Shown here: one piece after another, positions 25,442 through 34,015 of the stretch
How the letters are laid out: each line of letters begins with the position of its first letter
How positions within the stretch are numbered: the stretch's first letter is position 1
From: an uncultured Ruminococcus sp.
GTDB taxonomy: Bacteria > Bacillota > Clostridia > Oscillospirales > Ruminococcaceae
Assembly (NCBI GenBank): GCA_934435205.1
Contig: CAKSAK010000004.1
Location: 287,838-351,837 of the forward strand
Length of the DNA stretch: 64,000 bases
Direction: 5' to 3'
Notes under the pieces: generated by a model
What the model was told of the DNA's origin: nothing
The model's database searches: none
What the model saw: the letters and a program-made list of their open reading frames with translations, nothing else
Position numbers and translations under genes: made by a program

Positions 25442-25654
25442 ATGATGCCGCTGACATTTGCAAACGTAGGGGAAAAAAACATGATAAAGAAAGTAGGCGG
25501 AAAGCCTGAAACAAGAAAGTTTCTTGAAAATCTGGGTTTTGTCGCAGGGGGAACGGTAACGGTAGTAAGCACTATCGGCGGAAACGTTATCGTTAAGGTC
25601 AAAGAATCAAGAGTAGCTGTTTCAAAGGAAATGGCTGCGAAGATAATGGTATAG
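25442..25654 (+). CDS. feoA: FeoA, first copy
   Basis: A 70-residue FeoA, a small SH3-like cytoplasmic protein required with FeoB for ferrous iron uptake. It has the core pattern GGKPETRKFLENLGFVAGGTVTVV followed by GNVIVKVKESRVAVSKEMA. AGGAGG precedes the ATG. A second, divergent feoA follows at 25724; clostridial feo operons often carry two. Three GTTAG dyads overlie its promoter and leader. Confidence 0.92.
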   Translation: MMPLTFANVGEKNMIKKVGGKPETRKFLENLGFVAGGTVTVVSTIGGNVIVKVKESRVAVSKEMAAKIMV

Positions 25655-25723
25655 GGAACATATGGCGGTCAAGCCATGATAGATATGTTTGAAGATATTT
25701 TGTATAGTTAGGAGGATCAGGTT

Positions 25724-25945
25724 ATGGCAACATTGAAAGAAGCTAAGATCGGTTCAACAGTTACCGTAAAGAAGCTCAACGGCACTGGTGCTGTAAAGAG
25801 AAGGATCATGGATATGGGCATCACAAAGGGTGTTGAAGTCCATGTAAGAAAGGTAGCACCTTTGGGTGACCCTATCGAAGTAACAGTTAGAGGCTATGAG
25901 CTTTCGCTCAGGAAGGCTGACGCTGAGATGATCGAAACTGTCTGA
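25724..25945 (+). CDS. feoA: FeoA, second copy
   Basis: A 73-residue FeoA paralogue with the classical pattern VTVKKLNGTGAVKRRIMDMGITKGVEV and the C-terminal VTVRGYELSLRKADAEMI. AGGAGG precedes the ATG. It lies between the first feoA and feoB, closer to the Bacillus-type FeoA than copy one, which is a shorter variant. It probably binds the cytoplasmic domain of FeoB. Confidence 0.93.
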   Translation: MATLKEAKIGSTVTVKKLNGTGAVKRRIMDMGITKGVEVHVRKVAPLGDPIEVTVRGYELSLRKADAEMIETV

Positions 25946-26048
25946 TACATAGTTCAGACGAACAGCAAAAATTTCATTGGCAGAGCTGATGTGTACTCAG
26001 AAGATGAGGATATATCAGAGTGCCAAAATTCTGAAAGGATCGAATTGT

Positions 26049-28538
26049 ATGGAGATCAAAATTGCTCTCGCAGGTAACCCTAACTGCGGTAAAACAACTC
26101 TTTTCAACGCTCTTACAGGCTCAAACCAGTTCGTAGGTAACTGGCCGGGCGTAACAGTTGAAAAGAAAGAGGGTAAGCTCAAGGGTCATAAGGACGTAGT
26201 TATCATGGACCTTCCTGGTATTTACTCGCTTTCACCTTACACACTTGAGGAAGTAGTTGCAAGAAACTATCTTATAAGCGAGCGTCCGGACGCTATCCTC
26301 AATATCATCGACGGAACTAACCTCGAAAGAAACCTTTACCTCACAACACAGCTCGTTGAGCTTGGGATCCCTGTTGTTGTTGCTATCAACATGATGGACG
26401 TTGTAAAAAAGAATGGCGACAAGATAAATACAGATCAGCTTGCTAAGGAGCTTGGCTGTCAGGTCTGCGAGATATCCGCACTTAAAGGTACCGGTATCAA
26501 GGAAGCTGCTGAGCTTGCAGTAAAGGCTGCTGAGTCAAAAGTTCCAATGGTACCTCAGCATTCATTCAACGGTGTTGTTGAACACGCTATCGCTCATATT
26601 GAGGAAGCATTTCTCCATGATGTTGCTGAAGAGCAGCAGAGATGGTACGCCATAAAGATATTCGAGAGAGATGAGAAGGTCATCGAACAGCTCGGTATGT
26701 CTGAGCAGGTAAAGGCTCATATTGAAAAGGATATCTGCGCTGCTGAAAAAGAAATGGACGACGACTCGGAGAGTATCATCACAAACGAGAGATACATTTA
26801 CATAGCTTCAATAATCAAGGATTGCTATAAAAAGAAAAATCAGGGCGGTCTTACAACATCAGATAAGATAGATAAGATCGTTACGAACCGTTGGCTTGGT
26901 CTTCCTATCTTTGCAGTGGTTATGTTCCTTGTTTACTATATCTCAATGGTAACAGTAGGTTCAGCTGCAACTGACTGGGCAAATGACGGACTCTTTGGTG
27001 ACGGTTGGCATCTGTTCGGTATCGGTTCATCTGACGCTGAGGACGCTGCTGACGAATATGGCAGCTCACTTGATATAATCAACGCATTTATCGAGCAGCA
27101 GGGCGGCGAGGCTATCGACAACGAAGCTGATGACTTTGACGTTGACGCTGCTAAGGCAACAGCAGACAATCTGCTTGCTACAGTAGATAAGTCTGCAACT
27201 GCTGATTATACAGTAGAGGACGAGGAAACACTTGAAGAAACAACAAAAACAGCTAAGTATGCTGATCTGAAAGCTGCAGTTGCAGCCGCTGAGAAATACA
27301 GCTTTGCTGATCCAGACCCAGCGGATTACGGCGTATGGGTACCGGGTATCCCTGTACTTATCGAAAGCGGTCTTGACGCAGTAAACTGCGCAGATTGGCT
27401 CAAGGGTCTTATCCTTGACGGTATCGTTGCCGGTGTTGGTGCGGTACTCGGATTTGTTCCACAGATGCTCGTACTCTTCATTCTCCTTGCTATCCTTGAG
27501 GCTTGCGGTTACATGGCTCGTATCGCATTCGTAATGGACAGGATCTTCAGAAAGTTCGGTCTTTCAGGAAAGTCATTTATTCCGATCCTTATTGGTACAG
27601 GTTGCGGTATCCCTGGTATCATGGCTTCAAGAACTATCGAGAACGAGCGTGACAGACGTATGACTGTCATGACAACAACATTTATTCCTTGCGGTGCTAA
27701 GACGCCATTTATTGCAATGATCGCAGGCGCTATCTTCGGCGGCTCTGCTTGGGTAGCAACAGGCGCATACTTCATCGGTATCGCAGCTATCATCATTTCA
27801 GGTATCATGCTGAAAAAGACAAAGATGTTCGCAGGAGATCCTGCACCATTCGTTATGGAGCTTCCTGCTTACCATATCCCTACAGTAGGCAACGTACTCA
27901 GATCAATGTGGGAGCGTGGCTGGTCATTCATCAAGAAGGCTGGTACTATCATCACACTGTCAACTATCTTTGTATGGTTCACTTCATACTTCGGCTGGGT
28001 AGACGGTTCATTCGGTATGCTCACAGAAGACCAGATGGAATACAGTATCTTGGCTCAAATCGGTAAGGCTATCTGCTGGATCTTCGCACCTCTTGGCTGG
28101 GGCAACTGGCAGGCAACTGTTGCAGCTGTTACAGGTCTTGTTGCTAAGGAGAACATCGTTGGTACAATGGGTATCCTTTACGGCGGCGGAGATGGTTCAG
28201 TTTACTCTGCGATCGGTGCTGCATTCACTGGCATCACAGGTATGTCATTCCTTATCTTCAACCTCCTCTGCGCACCTTGTTTCGCAGCAATGGGAGCTAT
28301 CAAGCGTGAGATGAACAGCAGAAAGTGGTTCTGGTTCGCTATTGGCTACGAGTGCGGTTTTGCTTATGTTATCGCACTTATCGTAAATCAGCTTGGCAAC
28401 CTCTTCGCTGGTAAGGTGAATGTTATCGGTCTTATCTTTGCAATAGCTCTTATCGCTCTTATCATCTATATGCTCGTTAGACCTTATAAGGAAAGCACAA
28501 AGCTTGAAAAGGACGTTAAGGTAGGCGCAAACGCATAA
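26049..28538 (+). CDS. feoB: Ferrous iron transporter FeoB with large periplasmic-side insertion
   Basis: A 829-residue FeoB. The N-terminal G domain has G1 GNPNCGKTTLFN (about 8-19), G3 DLPG (about 55) and G4 NMMD (about 115), followed by a helical GDI-like region to ~265 and two Gate domains in the membrane (IPILIGTGCGIPGIMA and the C-terminal FNLLCAPCFAAMGA segments). After the first transmembrane helix there is an acidic Ala/Asp/Glu-rich insertion of ~120 residues (about 300-420), making the protein longer than typical FeoB (700-770). The start at 26049 is chosen for AAAGGA 9 nt upstream and the canonical MEIKIALAGNP; the open frame extends to 25977. Confidence 0.95.
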   Translation: MEIKIALAGNPNCGKTTLFNALTGSNQFVGNWPGVTVEKKEGKLKGHKDVVIMDLPGIYSLSPYTLEEVVARNYLISERPDAILNIIDGTNLERNLYLTTQLVELGIPVVVAINMMDVVKKNGDKINTDQLAKELGCQVCEISALKGTGIKEAAELAVKAAESKVPMVPQHSFNGVVEHAIAHIEEAFLHDVAEEQQRWYAIKIFERDEKVIEQLGMSEQVKAHIEKDICAAEKEMDDDSESIITNERYIYIASIIKDCYKKKNQGGLTTSDKIDKIVTNRWLGLPIFAVVMFLVYYISMVTVGSAATDWANDGLFGDGWHLFGIGSSDAEDAADEYGSSLDIINAFIEQQGGEAIDNEADDFDVDAAKATADNLLATVDKSATADYTVEDEETLEETTKTAKYADLKAAVAAAEKYSFADPDPADYGVWVPGIPVLIESGLDAVNCADWLKGLILDGIVAGVGAVLGFVPQMLVLFILLAILEACGYMARIAFVMDRIFRKFGLSGKSFIPILIGTGCGIPGIMASRTIENERDRRMTVMTTTFIPCGAKTPFIAMIAGAIFGGSAWVATGAYFIGIAAIIISGIMLKKTKMFAGDPAPFVMELPAYHIPTVGNVLRSMWERGWSFIKKAGTIITLSTIFVWFTSYFGWVDGSFGMLTEDQMEYSILAQIGKAICWIFAPLGWGNWQATVAAVTGLVAKENIVGTMGILYGGGDGSVYSAIGAAFTGITGMSFLIFNLLCAPCFAAMGAIKREMNSRKWFWFAIGYECGFAYVIALIVNQLGNLFAGKVNVIGLIFAIALIALIIYMLVRPYKESTKLEKDVKVGANA

Positions 28539-28590
28539 TAAAAAAGCAAATATTATCACTGATCTTGCATAAACAGTTGGGAGGATAATT

Positions 28591-28749
28591 ATGGACACAG
28601 TAGGCGGTACGATTCTGATAGCAGTGATTCTCGCTGCTATCGTGGCAGCTATAATTTACAAGCTCGTAAAGGATAAGAAGCAGGGCAAAAGCTCCTGTGG
28701 AGGCAGCTGCGGCTGTTGTCCAAATTCTTCTCGCTGTCACAGATCATGA
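28591..28749 (+). CDS. FeoB-associated Cys-rich membrane protein
   Basis: A 52-residue protein: one N-terminal transmembrane helix (about 8-26), a Lys-rich stretch and a cysteine cluster (SCGGSCGCCPN, six Cys overall with the RCH end). GGGAGG precedes the ATG. This matches the FeoB-associated Cys-rich membrane protein family that follows feoB in many Firmicutes; a role in handing over or sensing iron is presumed but not established. Confidence 0.9.
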   Translation: MDTVGGTILIAVILAAIVAAIIYKLVKDKKQGKSSCGGSCGCCPNSSRCHRS

Positions 28750-28783
28750 TAAAACAGTAATAAACTTCGGGGAGGTCATCTGA

Positions 28784-29161
28784 ATGCTGACTAAATCACA
28801 GAAAAGGTATTTATTTGCCATATACAGACTGGGTCAGAACGGCAGACCTGTCAAGTCCACAGAGGTAGCTTCTGTTCTGGGCGTGACAAAGGCAAGCACC
28901 GTCAAGATGACTCAGAAGCTTATAGACGAGGGCTATATAATCAAAGAGCCTTACCGTGAGATCACACTGACATCTGAGGGCATAAAGGCAGCTAATGAGC
29001 TTTATACTCCAAGTGTGATACTTCAGGATTTTCTTGAAAACCGTGTGGGCGTTGAGAGAAAAAATGCCGAGAATGACTCGGTGGCTATTGTTTCTCAGAT
29101 ATCTGATGACGCTCTCGACAAGCTTGTAAGCTTTGCTTTGCAAAGCACGACAAACGGCTAA
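28784..29161 (+). CDS. DtxR/MntR-family metalloregulator, atypical ligand residues
   Basis: A 125-residue protein of DtxR/MntR type: winged HTH (about 1-65; VKSTEVASVLGVTKASTVKMTQKLIDEGYI) and a short dimerisation domain (about 70-125; FLENRVGVERKNAENDSVAIVSQIS). In iron- and manganese-sensing relatives the last segment reads like D.C.IEH.IS and supplies metal ligands; here that block is replaced by V-S-Q, so metal binding may be altered. There is no SH3 domain. As the last gene of the cluster it is the best candidate to bind the GGTTAG-N6-CTAACC operators (inference). Confidence 0.85.
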   Translation: MLTKSQKRYLFAIYRLGQNGRPVKSTEVASVLGVTKASTVKMTQKLIDEGYIIKEPYREITLTSEGIKAANELYTPSVILQDFLENRVGVERKNAENDSVAIVSQISDDALDKLVSFALQSTTNG

Positions 29162-29184
29162 ATTAGTAATATTTATATCGTTAG

Positions 29185-29208
29185 ATCCCGCCTTTTCGGC
29201 GGGATTTA
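29185..29208 (+). terminator. Terminator of iron cluster
   Basis: ATCCCGCC-TTTTC-GGCGGGAT stem followed by TT; the T-run is short. Confidence 0.75.
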
Positions 29209-29219
29209 TCAGATATATC

Positions 29220-29237
29220 GGTTAGTTGTGATTAACC
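29220..29237. promoter_or_regulatory. GGTTAG-N6-TTAACC operator upstream of ABC exporter
   Basis: GGTTAGTTGTGATTAACC, 5 of 6 arm positions. A TATAAT hexamer lies at 29271, placing the site near -55, so the ABC exporter may belong to the same regulon. Confidence 0.6.
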
Positions 29238-29331
29238 ACAATGCGAAGTAAGTTATGGCATACAAATATGTATAATATGACGTTTAAAAACGGCAAAGAT
29301 ACATTATTAAAATAAATAGTTAGAAAGGGGA

Positions 29332-30036
29332 ATGAATGTGTTTCTTGAAATAAAGAACATAAAAAAGCATTTTGGCGAGGGCGAGAGCAGGGTTGAAGTG
29401 CTTAAGGGCATTGATATCGAAATAGAAAAAGGAGAGTTCTGCGTGCTTCTCGGACCGTCAGGCTCAGGTAAATCAACACTTCTGAACATTATAGGAGGAA
29501 TTGACGCCGCTGACGAGGGGTATATCTCAATAAACGGCGAAAAAACAGCCGACATGAACGAAAAGGCATTGACCCTTTACAGAAGAAAGCACTTGGGTTA
29601 TATCTTCCAGATGTACAACCTTATACCTAACCTGAATATCAAGGAGAATATCGAGGTAGGCGCATATCTTAGCGACAACCCTCTTGACGTTGACGACCTG
29701 CTTAAAACACTTGGGCTTTACGAGCATCGTCACAAGCTTCCTAATCAGCTTTCGGGTGGTCAGCAGCAGAGAACTGCTATTGGCAGAGCCATCGTCAAGA
29801 ACCCTGATATCCTGCTCTGCGACGAGCCTACAGGTGCACTTGACTACAATACCTCCAAGGAGATATTGCAGCTTATAGAGGACGTAAACAAGAAGTATGG
29901 CAACACTATCATAATGGTAACACATAATGACGCTATCAAGCAAATGGCTGACAGAGTTGTAAAGCTTAGAGATGGTATGATAAGAAAGAATTATCTTAAT
30001 GAAACTAAGCTCACAGCCGAAGAGCTTGATTGGTAA
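29332..30036 (+). CDS. ABC transporter ATP-binding protein (MacB/LolD type)
   Basis: A 234-residue ATPase with Walker A GPSGSGKST (about 42-50), Q-loop FQMYNLIP, signature LSGGQQQR (about 140), Walker B ILLCDEPTGALD (about 162-173) and switch histidine MVTHND. This is the MacB/FtsE-like group working with FtsX-type permeases; the partner permease gene starts 11 bases downstream. Function is mechanotransmission or export of lipids, peptides or antimicrobials; substrate unknown. A GTTAG operator ~100 bases upstream suggests it may respond to the same regulator as the iron genes. Confidence 0.92.
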   Translation: MNVFLEIKNIKKHFGEGESRVEVLKGIDIEIEKGEFCVLLGPSGSGKSTLLNIIGGIDAADEGYISINGEKTADMNEKALTLYRRKHLGYIFQMYNLIPNLNIKENIEVGAYLSDNPLDVDDLLKTLGLYEHRHKLPNQLSGGQQQRTAIGRAIVKNPDILLCDEPTGALDYNTSKEILQLIEDVNKKYGNTIIMVTHNDAIKQMADRVVKLRDGMIRKNYLNETKLTAEELDW

Positions 30037-30047
30037 GGAGGGTCAGC

Positions 30048-32306
30048 ATGAAAAACCCTCTTATCAAGCGTTTGCCCAGAGAGCTTAAGGGCGAAATAGG
30101 AAAATACATCGTTCTATTTTTGTTCATCACAATGATGATAGGCACAGTATCAGGATTTCTTGTTGCGGCAGGCAGTATGTCTGTTGCTTATGACGAAAGC
30201 TTTGAGAAATACAATATCGAAAGCGGAAATTTTGAACTTCTTCAAAAAGCCGATGATGATGCTATCAAGAAGATAGAGGACGGTGAGGAGAAGATAAAGG
30301 TATACGAAAATTTTTATCTTGACAAAGAAACAAAAGAAGTTGACAGCACTATCAGGCTTTTCAAAAATCGTAAGGATATCGACAAGATATGTATAATGGA
30401 CGGTGAGCTTCCTTCTGCTGATGACGAGATCGCTATTGACAGAATGTATGCTGATAATAACAAGCTTAAAGTCGGCGACAGCCTGACGGTCGGCGGCAAG
30501 AAGCTTAAGATAACAGGTCTTGTTGCACTTTCAGATTACAGCGCACTGTATTCTAATCCGTCTGATATGATGTTTGACGCTTTGAAGTTCGGTGTAGCTA
30601 TCGTTACCGATACGCTTTTTGACGAATTTGGCGAGACAAATCTCCACTACAGCTATTCATGGAAATATGACAAAGCACCTGTTGACGATAAGGACGCTCA
30701 GGATAAGGCTGAGGAGCTTATGAAACACATAAACAGCATTTCTCCGCTTACTCAGTTCATACCTGAATATTCAAATCAGGCTATCCACTTCACAGGTGAC
30801 GATATCAAGGGCGACAGCACTATGATAGCAGTTTTCCTGTATCTTTTCATGGTCATAATCGCATTTATCTTCGCAATCACAACAGGAAACACTATTGCAA
30901 AAGAGGCTAACGTTATCGGTACTCTGAGAGCGTCAGGCTACACAAAGGCAGAGCTTGTAAGACATTATCTTGCAACGCCTATGTTTGTAGTGCTGGTGGC
31001 TGCGGTGGTCGGTAATATCCTTGGCTATACCTGCTTTAAGGATTTTGCCGTAAGTGCATACTACGGAAGTTACAGCTTGCCGACATATGTGACCCTTTGG
31101 AATGCAGAGGCATTTGTAAAGACAACAGTTGTTCCGCTTATAATACTTTTCCTGATAAACCTTATTATGCTTATAAACAAGCTGAGCCTTTCGCCGCTGA
31201 AATTCCTCAGACGTGATCTTAAAAAGCATCAGAAGAAAAAGGCTTTCAAGCTCAACACAAAGATAGGTATTCTCAAGCGTTTCAGATTGAGAGTTGTTTT
31301 CCAGAACATTCCTAACTATGTGACGATATTCGTTGGCGTGCTTTTCGCAAGCGTTATCATTTTCTTCGGTCTTGCAATGAAACCAATGCTCCTCCATTAT
31401 CAGGAAGTTATCGAGGACAACATGATAGCAAAATATCAGTATGTTTTGAAAGCTCCTATTGAAACAGAAACAAAGGGTGCTGAGAAATACTGTGCAGGGT
31501 CTATGAAAACTGTTGACGATAAGCTCAAAGAAGAAAATGTAACAGTCTACGGTATTCAGAAAGACAGCAAGTTCGTAAAGGCTGACATCACAGACGACGG
31601 AGTTTATATCTCTGACGGCTATTCACAGAAGTTTGGCATAGACGTTGGTGATGAACTCACCATGAAAGAGTCTTACGGCGATAAGAAGTATACTTTCAAG
31701 GTAGACGGAGTCTATGACGAGCCGGCGGCTATCGCAGTTTATATGACTGACGATAATTTTATCAAGACATTTGACCTCGATGACGGCTATTTTAACGGAT
31801 ATTTCTCAAACACTAAGATAAAAGATATAGACGATCTTTATATCGCAACCACTATCACAAAGGACGATATGACAAAGACTTCACGTCAGCTTATCGTTTC
31901 AATGGGTTCAATGATATCTGCTTTTGCAGGTGCAGGCATCATATCGTTCATGCTTATCATTTATCTGCTTTCAAAGGTTGTTATCGAAAAGAACAGCCAG
32001 TCTATCTCAATGACAAAGATATTGGGATACAATAACAGAGAGATAAACAGCCTTTATATAACAACAACATCTATCGTTGTTATCGTTTCGCTGATACTTT
32101 CTGTTCCGCTGGTAAACGTTACGCTGAAATATATCTTCATTGCGGCGTTCGCTCAGTATTCAGGCTGGCTGCCATATTACATTCCTGCGTATATATTTGT
32201 TGAAGTTCCGCTGTTCGGCATTATTGCTTATGCAGTGGTGGCATTCATTCTTACAAGGCGTGTAAAGAAAGTACCTCTTGACGAGGCACTCAAAAATGTA
32301 GAATAA
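30048..32306 (+). CDS. FtsX-like ABC transporter permease
   Basis: A ~752-residue permease: N-terminal transmembrane helix (about 20-45), an extracellular MacB-like domain (about 50-250), three helices of the first FtsX domain (about 255-375), a further helix and second extracellular domain (about 420-615), and a C-terminal FtsX domain of three helices (about 630-745). This duplicated 8-10 TM layout is typical of large Firmicutes exporters partnering MacB-type ATPases. The start at 30048 is chosen for AAGGAGG 6-7 nt upstream; the frame is open back into the ATPase gene. Confidence 0.88.
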   Translation: MKNPLIKRLPRELKGEIGKYIVLFLFITMMIGTVSGFLVAAGSMSVAYDESFEKYNIESGNFELLQKADDDAIKKIEDGEEKIKVYENFYLDKETKEVDSTIRLFKNRKDIDKICIMDGELPSADDEIAIDRMYADNNKLKVGDSLTVGGKKLKITGLVALSDYSALYSNPSDMMFDALKFGVAIVTDTLFDEFGETNLHYSYSWKYDKAPVDDKDAQDKAEELMKHINSISPLTQFIPEYSNQAIHFTGDDIKGDSTMIAVFLYLFMVIIAFIFAITTGNTIAKEANVIGTLRASGYTKAELVRHYLATPMFVVLVAAVVGNILGYTCFKDFAVSAYYGSYSLPTYVTLWNAEAFVKTTVVPLIILFLINLIMLINKLSLSPLKFLRRDLKKHQKKKAFKLNTKIGILKRFRLRVVFQNIPNYVTIFVGVLFASVIIFFGLAMKPMLLHYQEVIEDNMIAKYQYVLKAPIETETKGAEKYCAGSMKTVDDKLKEENVTVYGIQKDSKFVKADITDDGVYISDGYSQKFGIDVGDELTMKESYGDKKYTFKVDGVYDEPAAIAVYMTDDNFIKTFDLDDGYFNGYFSNTKIKDIDDLYIATTITKDDMTKTSRQLIVSMGSMISAFAGAGIISFMLIIYLLSKVVIEKNSQSISMTKILGYNNREINSLYITTTSIVVIVSLILSVPLVNVTLKYIFIAAFAQYSGWLPYYIPAYIFVEVPLFGIIAYAVVAFILTRRVKKVPLDEALKNVE

Positions 32307-32619
32307 TCCTTCCAAATCATTCTTTCTTAATTGAGCTGTGCTGTCGGTTTGTATCGGCGGCACAGTTTCATTTATTGATATGTGTTAAGCACAGTTTTTG
32401 CAGACAAAAATATAGAATATTGTGGAAAGCTAACAATAGTCAGAAAAGGTCTAAATCTTATTAATATATTTACTGTACTTTAACATATTATTAACAGCAT
32501 AGTGATACATTATATCATATGGAATTATACGCTTTTGATAAACAGGCTCTGCTTATTGAAGAGAAGAAGTGCAGAGAACTGCTGTGAATGGCAGTATGTC
32601 ATTCGGTGGGAGGAAAAAT
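32307..32619. other. Intergenic region between ABC exporter and trkA
   Basis: 313 bases. A CTGTGC/GCACAG stem with a poor T-run (32336-32365) may terminate the exporter operon. Two small hairpins precede trkA (CTCTGC...GCAGAG and ACTGC...GCAGT, within 32550-32597). I did not find the conserved elements of a c-di-AMP (ydaO) riboswitch. Confidence 0.5.
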
Positions 32620-34005
32620 ATGAGTAAACAAAAGAAGCCTGCAGGCGGTTTGAATATTATCATTGTGGGCTGCGGAAAAGTAGGCACGACCCTTGTTGAA
32701 CAGCTTGTGAAAGAGGGCCACGATATCACGATAATCGACAAGAATGCAAAGAAGATACAGGAACTCAGTAGTCTTTATGACATTATGGGCATCGTAGGGA
32801 ACGGCGCAAGCTTTAGCGTTCAGCAGGACGCCGGCATAGAGGACGCCGACCTTATAATTGCTGTCACAGAGTCTGATGAGCTTAACTTGCTTTGTTGTAC
32901 ACTTGCCAAGAGAGTAGCGAAGTGTTCGGCTATAGCAAGAGTAAGAACACCTGATTACAGCAAGGAGATAGTCTATCTAAGAGAGAAGCTTGGTCTTGCA
33001 ATGGTAATAAATCCTGAGCTTGAGGCTTCAAGAGAAGCGTCAAGAATACTTTGTCTGCCAACAGCTCTTGAGGTAAACACATTTGCGAATGGTCAGGCGG
33101 AGCTTATAAAGTATAAGATACCTGAGGGCAACCCTCTTGACGGCACTACTATCGCAGAGCTTAGTCGTAAAACGGCAACGAGCCTGCTTATATGCGCTGT
33201 TGAAAGAGAGGGAGAAATATATATCCCGTCAGGCGATTTCACAATGAAAAAGAATGACGTTATCTCATTTTGCACCCAAAGAAATTTTTCAAGAACGTTC
33301 TTTGAGGATATCAGTGTAAAGACCAATCAGGTGAAGAACACAATGATAATAGGCGGCGGCAAGGCGGCTTATTATCTTGCAAAGCGTCTTATAGGCATGG
33401 GTATCAACGTCAAGATAATCGAGAATGACAGACAGCGATGTGAGGATCTCAGCGTGCTTCTGCCAAAGGCGATAATAATAAACGGCGACGGCACTGACGA
33501 GGAACTTCTGAAGGAAGAGGGTATCGAGTATGTAGAGTCATTTGTGGCTCTCACAGGAATTGACGAAGAAAATATCCTGCTCACTCTTCATGCAAGACAG
33601 GTGTCAAATGCTAAGACTATCACAAAGATAAACAGGATAAATTTTAAGGACGTTATAAGCAGACTTGACCTTGGAAGCGTGGTATATCCAAGATATATCA
33701 CATCGGAAGCGATAATAGCCTACGTCCGTGCGAAGAACGAATCGGGCGACAGCAATATCGAAACGCTGTATCACCTTTTCGACCACAGAGTAGAAGCTAT
33801 TGAGTTCAAGGTGGATCAGGAGTCAGAGGTCACAGGCACACAGCTTCAGGATCTGAATTTGAAAAGACATCTGCTGGTGGCGTTCATAAACCGAAACGGC
33901 AAGATTATTATCCCGAGCGGTCAGGATACTATAGAGAAGGGCGACACTGTAATGGTCGTCACTACTCATACGGGATTTAACGATATCACTGATATTCTGA
34001 AATAG
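32620..34005 (+). CDS. trkA: Potassium uptake regulatory protein TrkA
   Basis: A ~461-residue TrkA with two RCK (TrkA-N/TrkA-C) units. The first Rossmann fold has IIIVGCGKVGTTLVEQL (about 14-30) with an aspartate at the second strand end (IIDKN); the second has MIIGGGKAAYYLAKRL (about 245-260). TrkA-C domains follow each (about 150-225 and 385-460). It binds NAD(H)/ATP and gates TrkH. The ATG at 32620 has GGGAGG upstream; the open frame begins 51 bases earlier. trkH follows after 10 bases. Confidence 0.94.
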   Translation: MSKQKKPAGGLNIIIVGCGKVGTTLVEQLVKEGHDITIIDKNAKKIQELSSLYDIMGIVGNGASFSVQQDAGIEDADLIIAVTESDELNLLCCTLAKRVAKCSAIARVRTPDYSKEIVYLREKLGLAMVINPELEASREASRILCLPTALEVNTFANGQAELIKYKIPEGNPLDGTTIAELSRKTATSLLICAVEREGEIYIPSGDFTMKKNDVISFCTQRNFSRTFFEDISVKTNQVKNTMIIGGGKAAYYLAKRLIGMGINVKIIENDRQRCEDLSVLLPKAIIINGDGTDEELLKEEGIEYVESFVALTGIDEENILLTLHARQVSNAKTITKINRINFKDVISRLDLGSVVYPRYITSEAIIAYVRAKNESGDSNIETLYHLFDHRVEAIEFKVDQESEVTGTQLQDLNLKRHLLVAFINRNGKIIIPSGQDTIEKGDTVMVVTTHTGFNDITDILK

Positions 34006-34015
34006 CGGAGGAAAT

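Noticed and set aside
25977..26048. N-terminal extension of FeoB
   Set aside because: The canonical GTPase start and a good Shine-Dalgarno point to 26049.
32307..32619. c-di-AMP (ydaO/kdpE-type) riboswitch before trkA
   Set aside because: The conserved core segments were not found; only two short hairpins are present.
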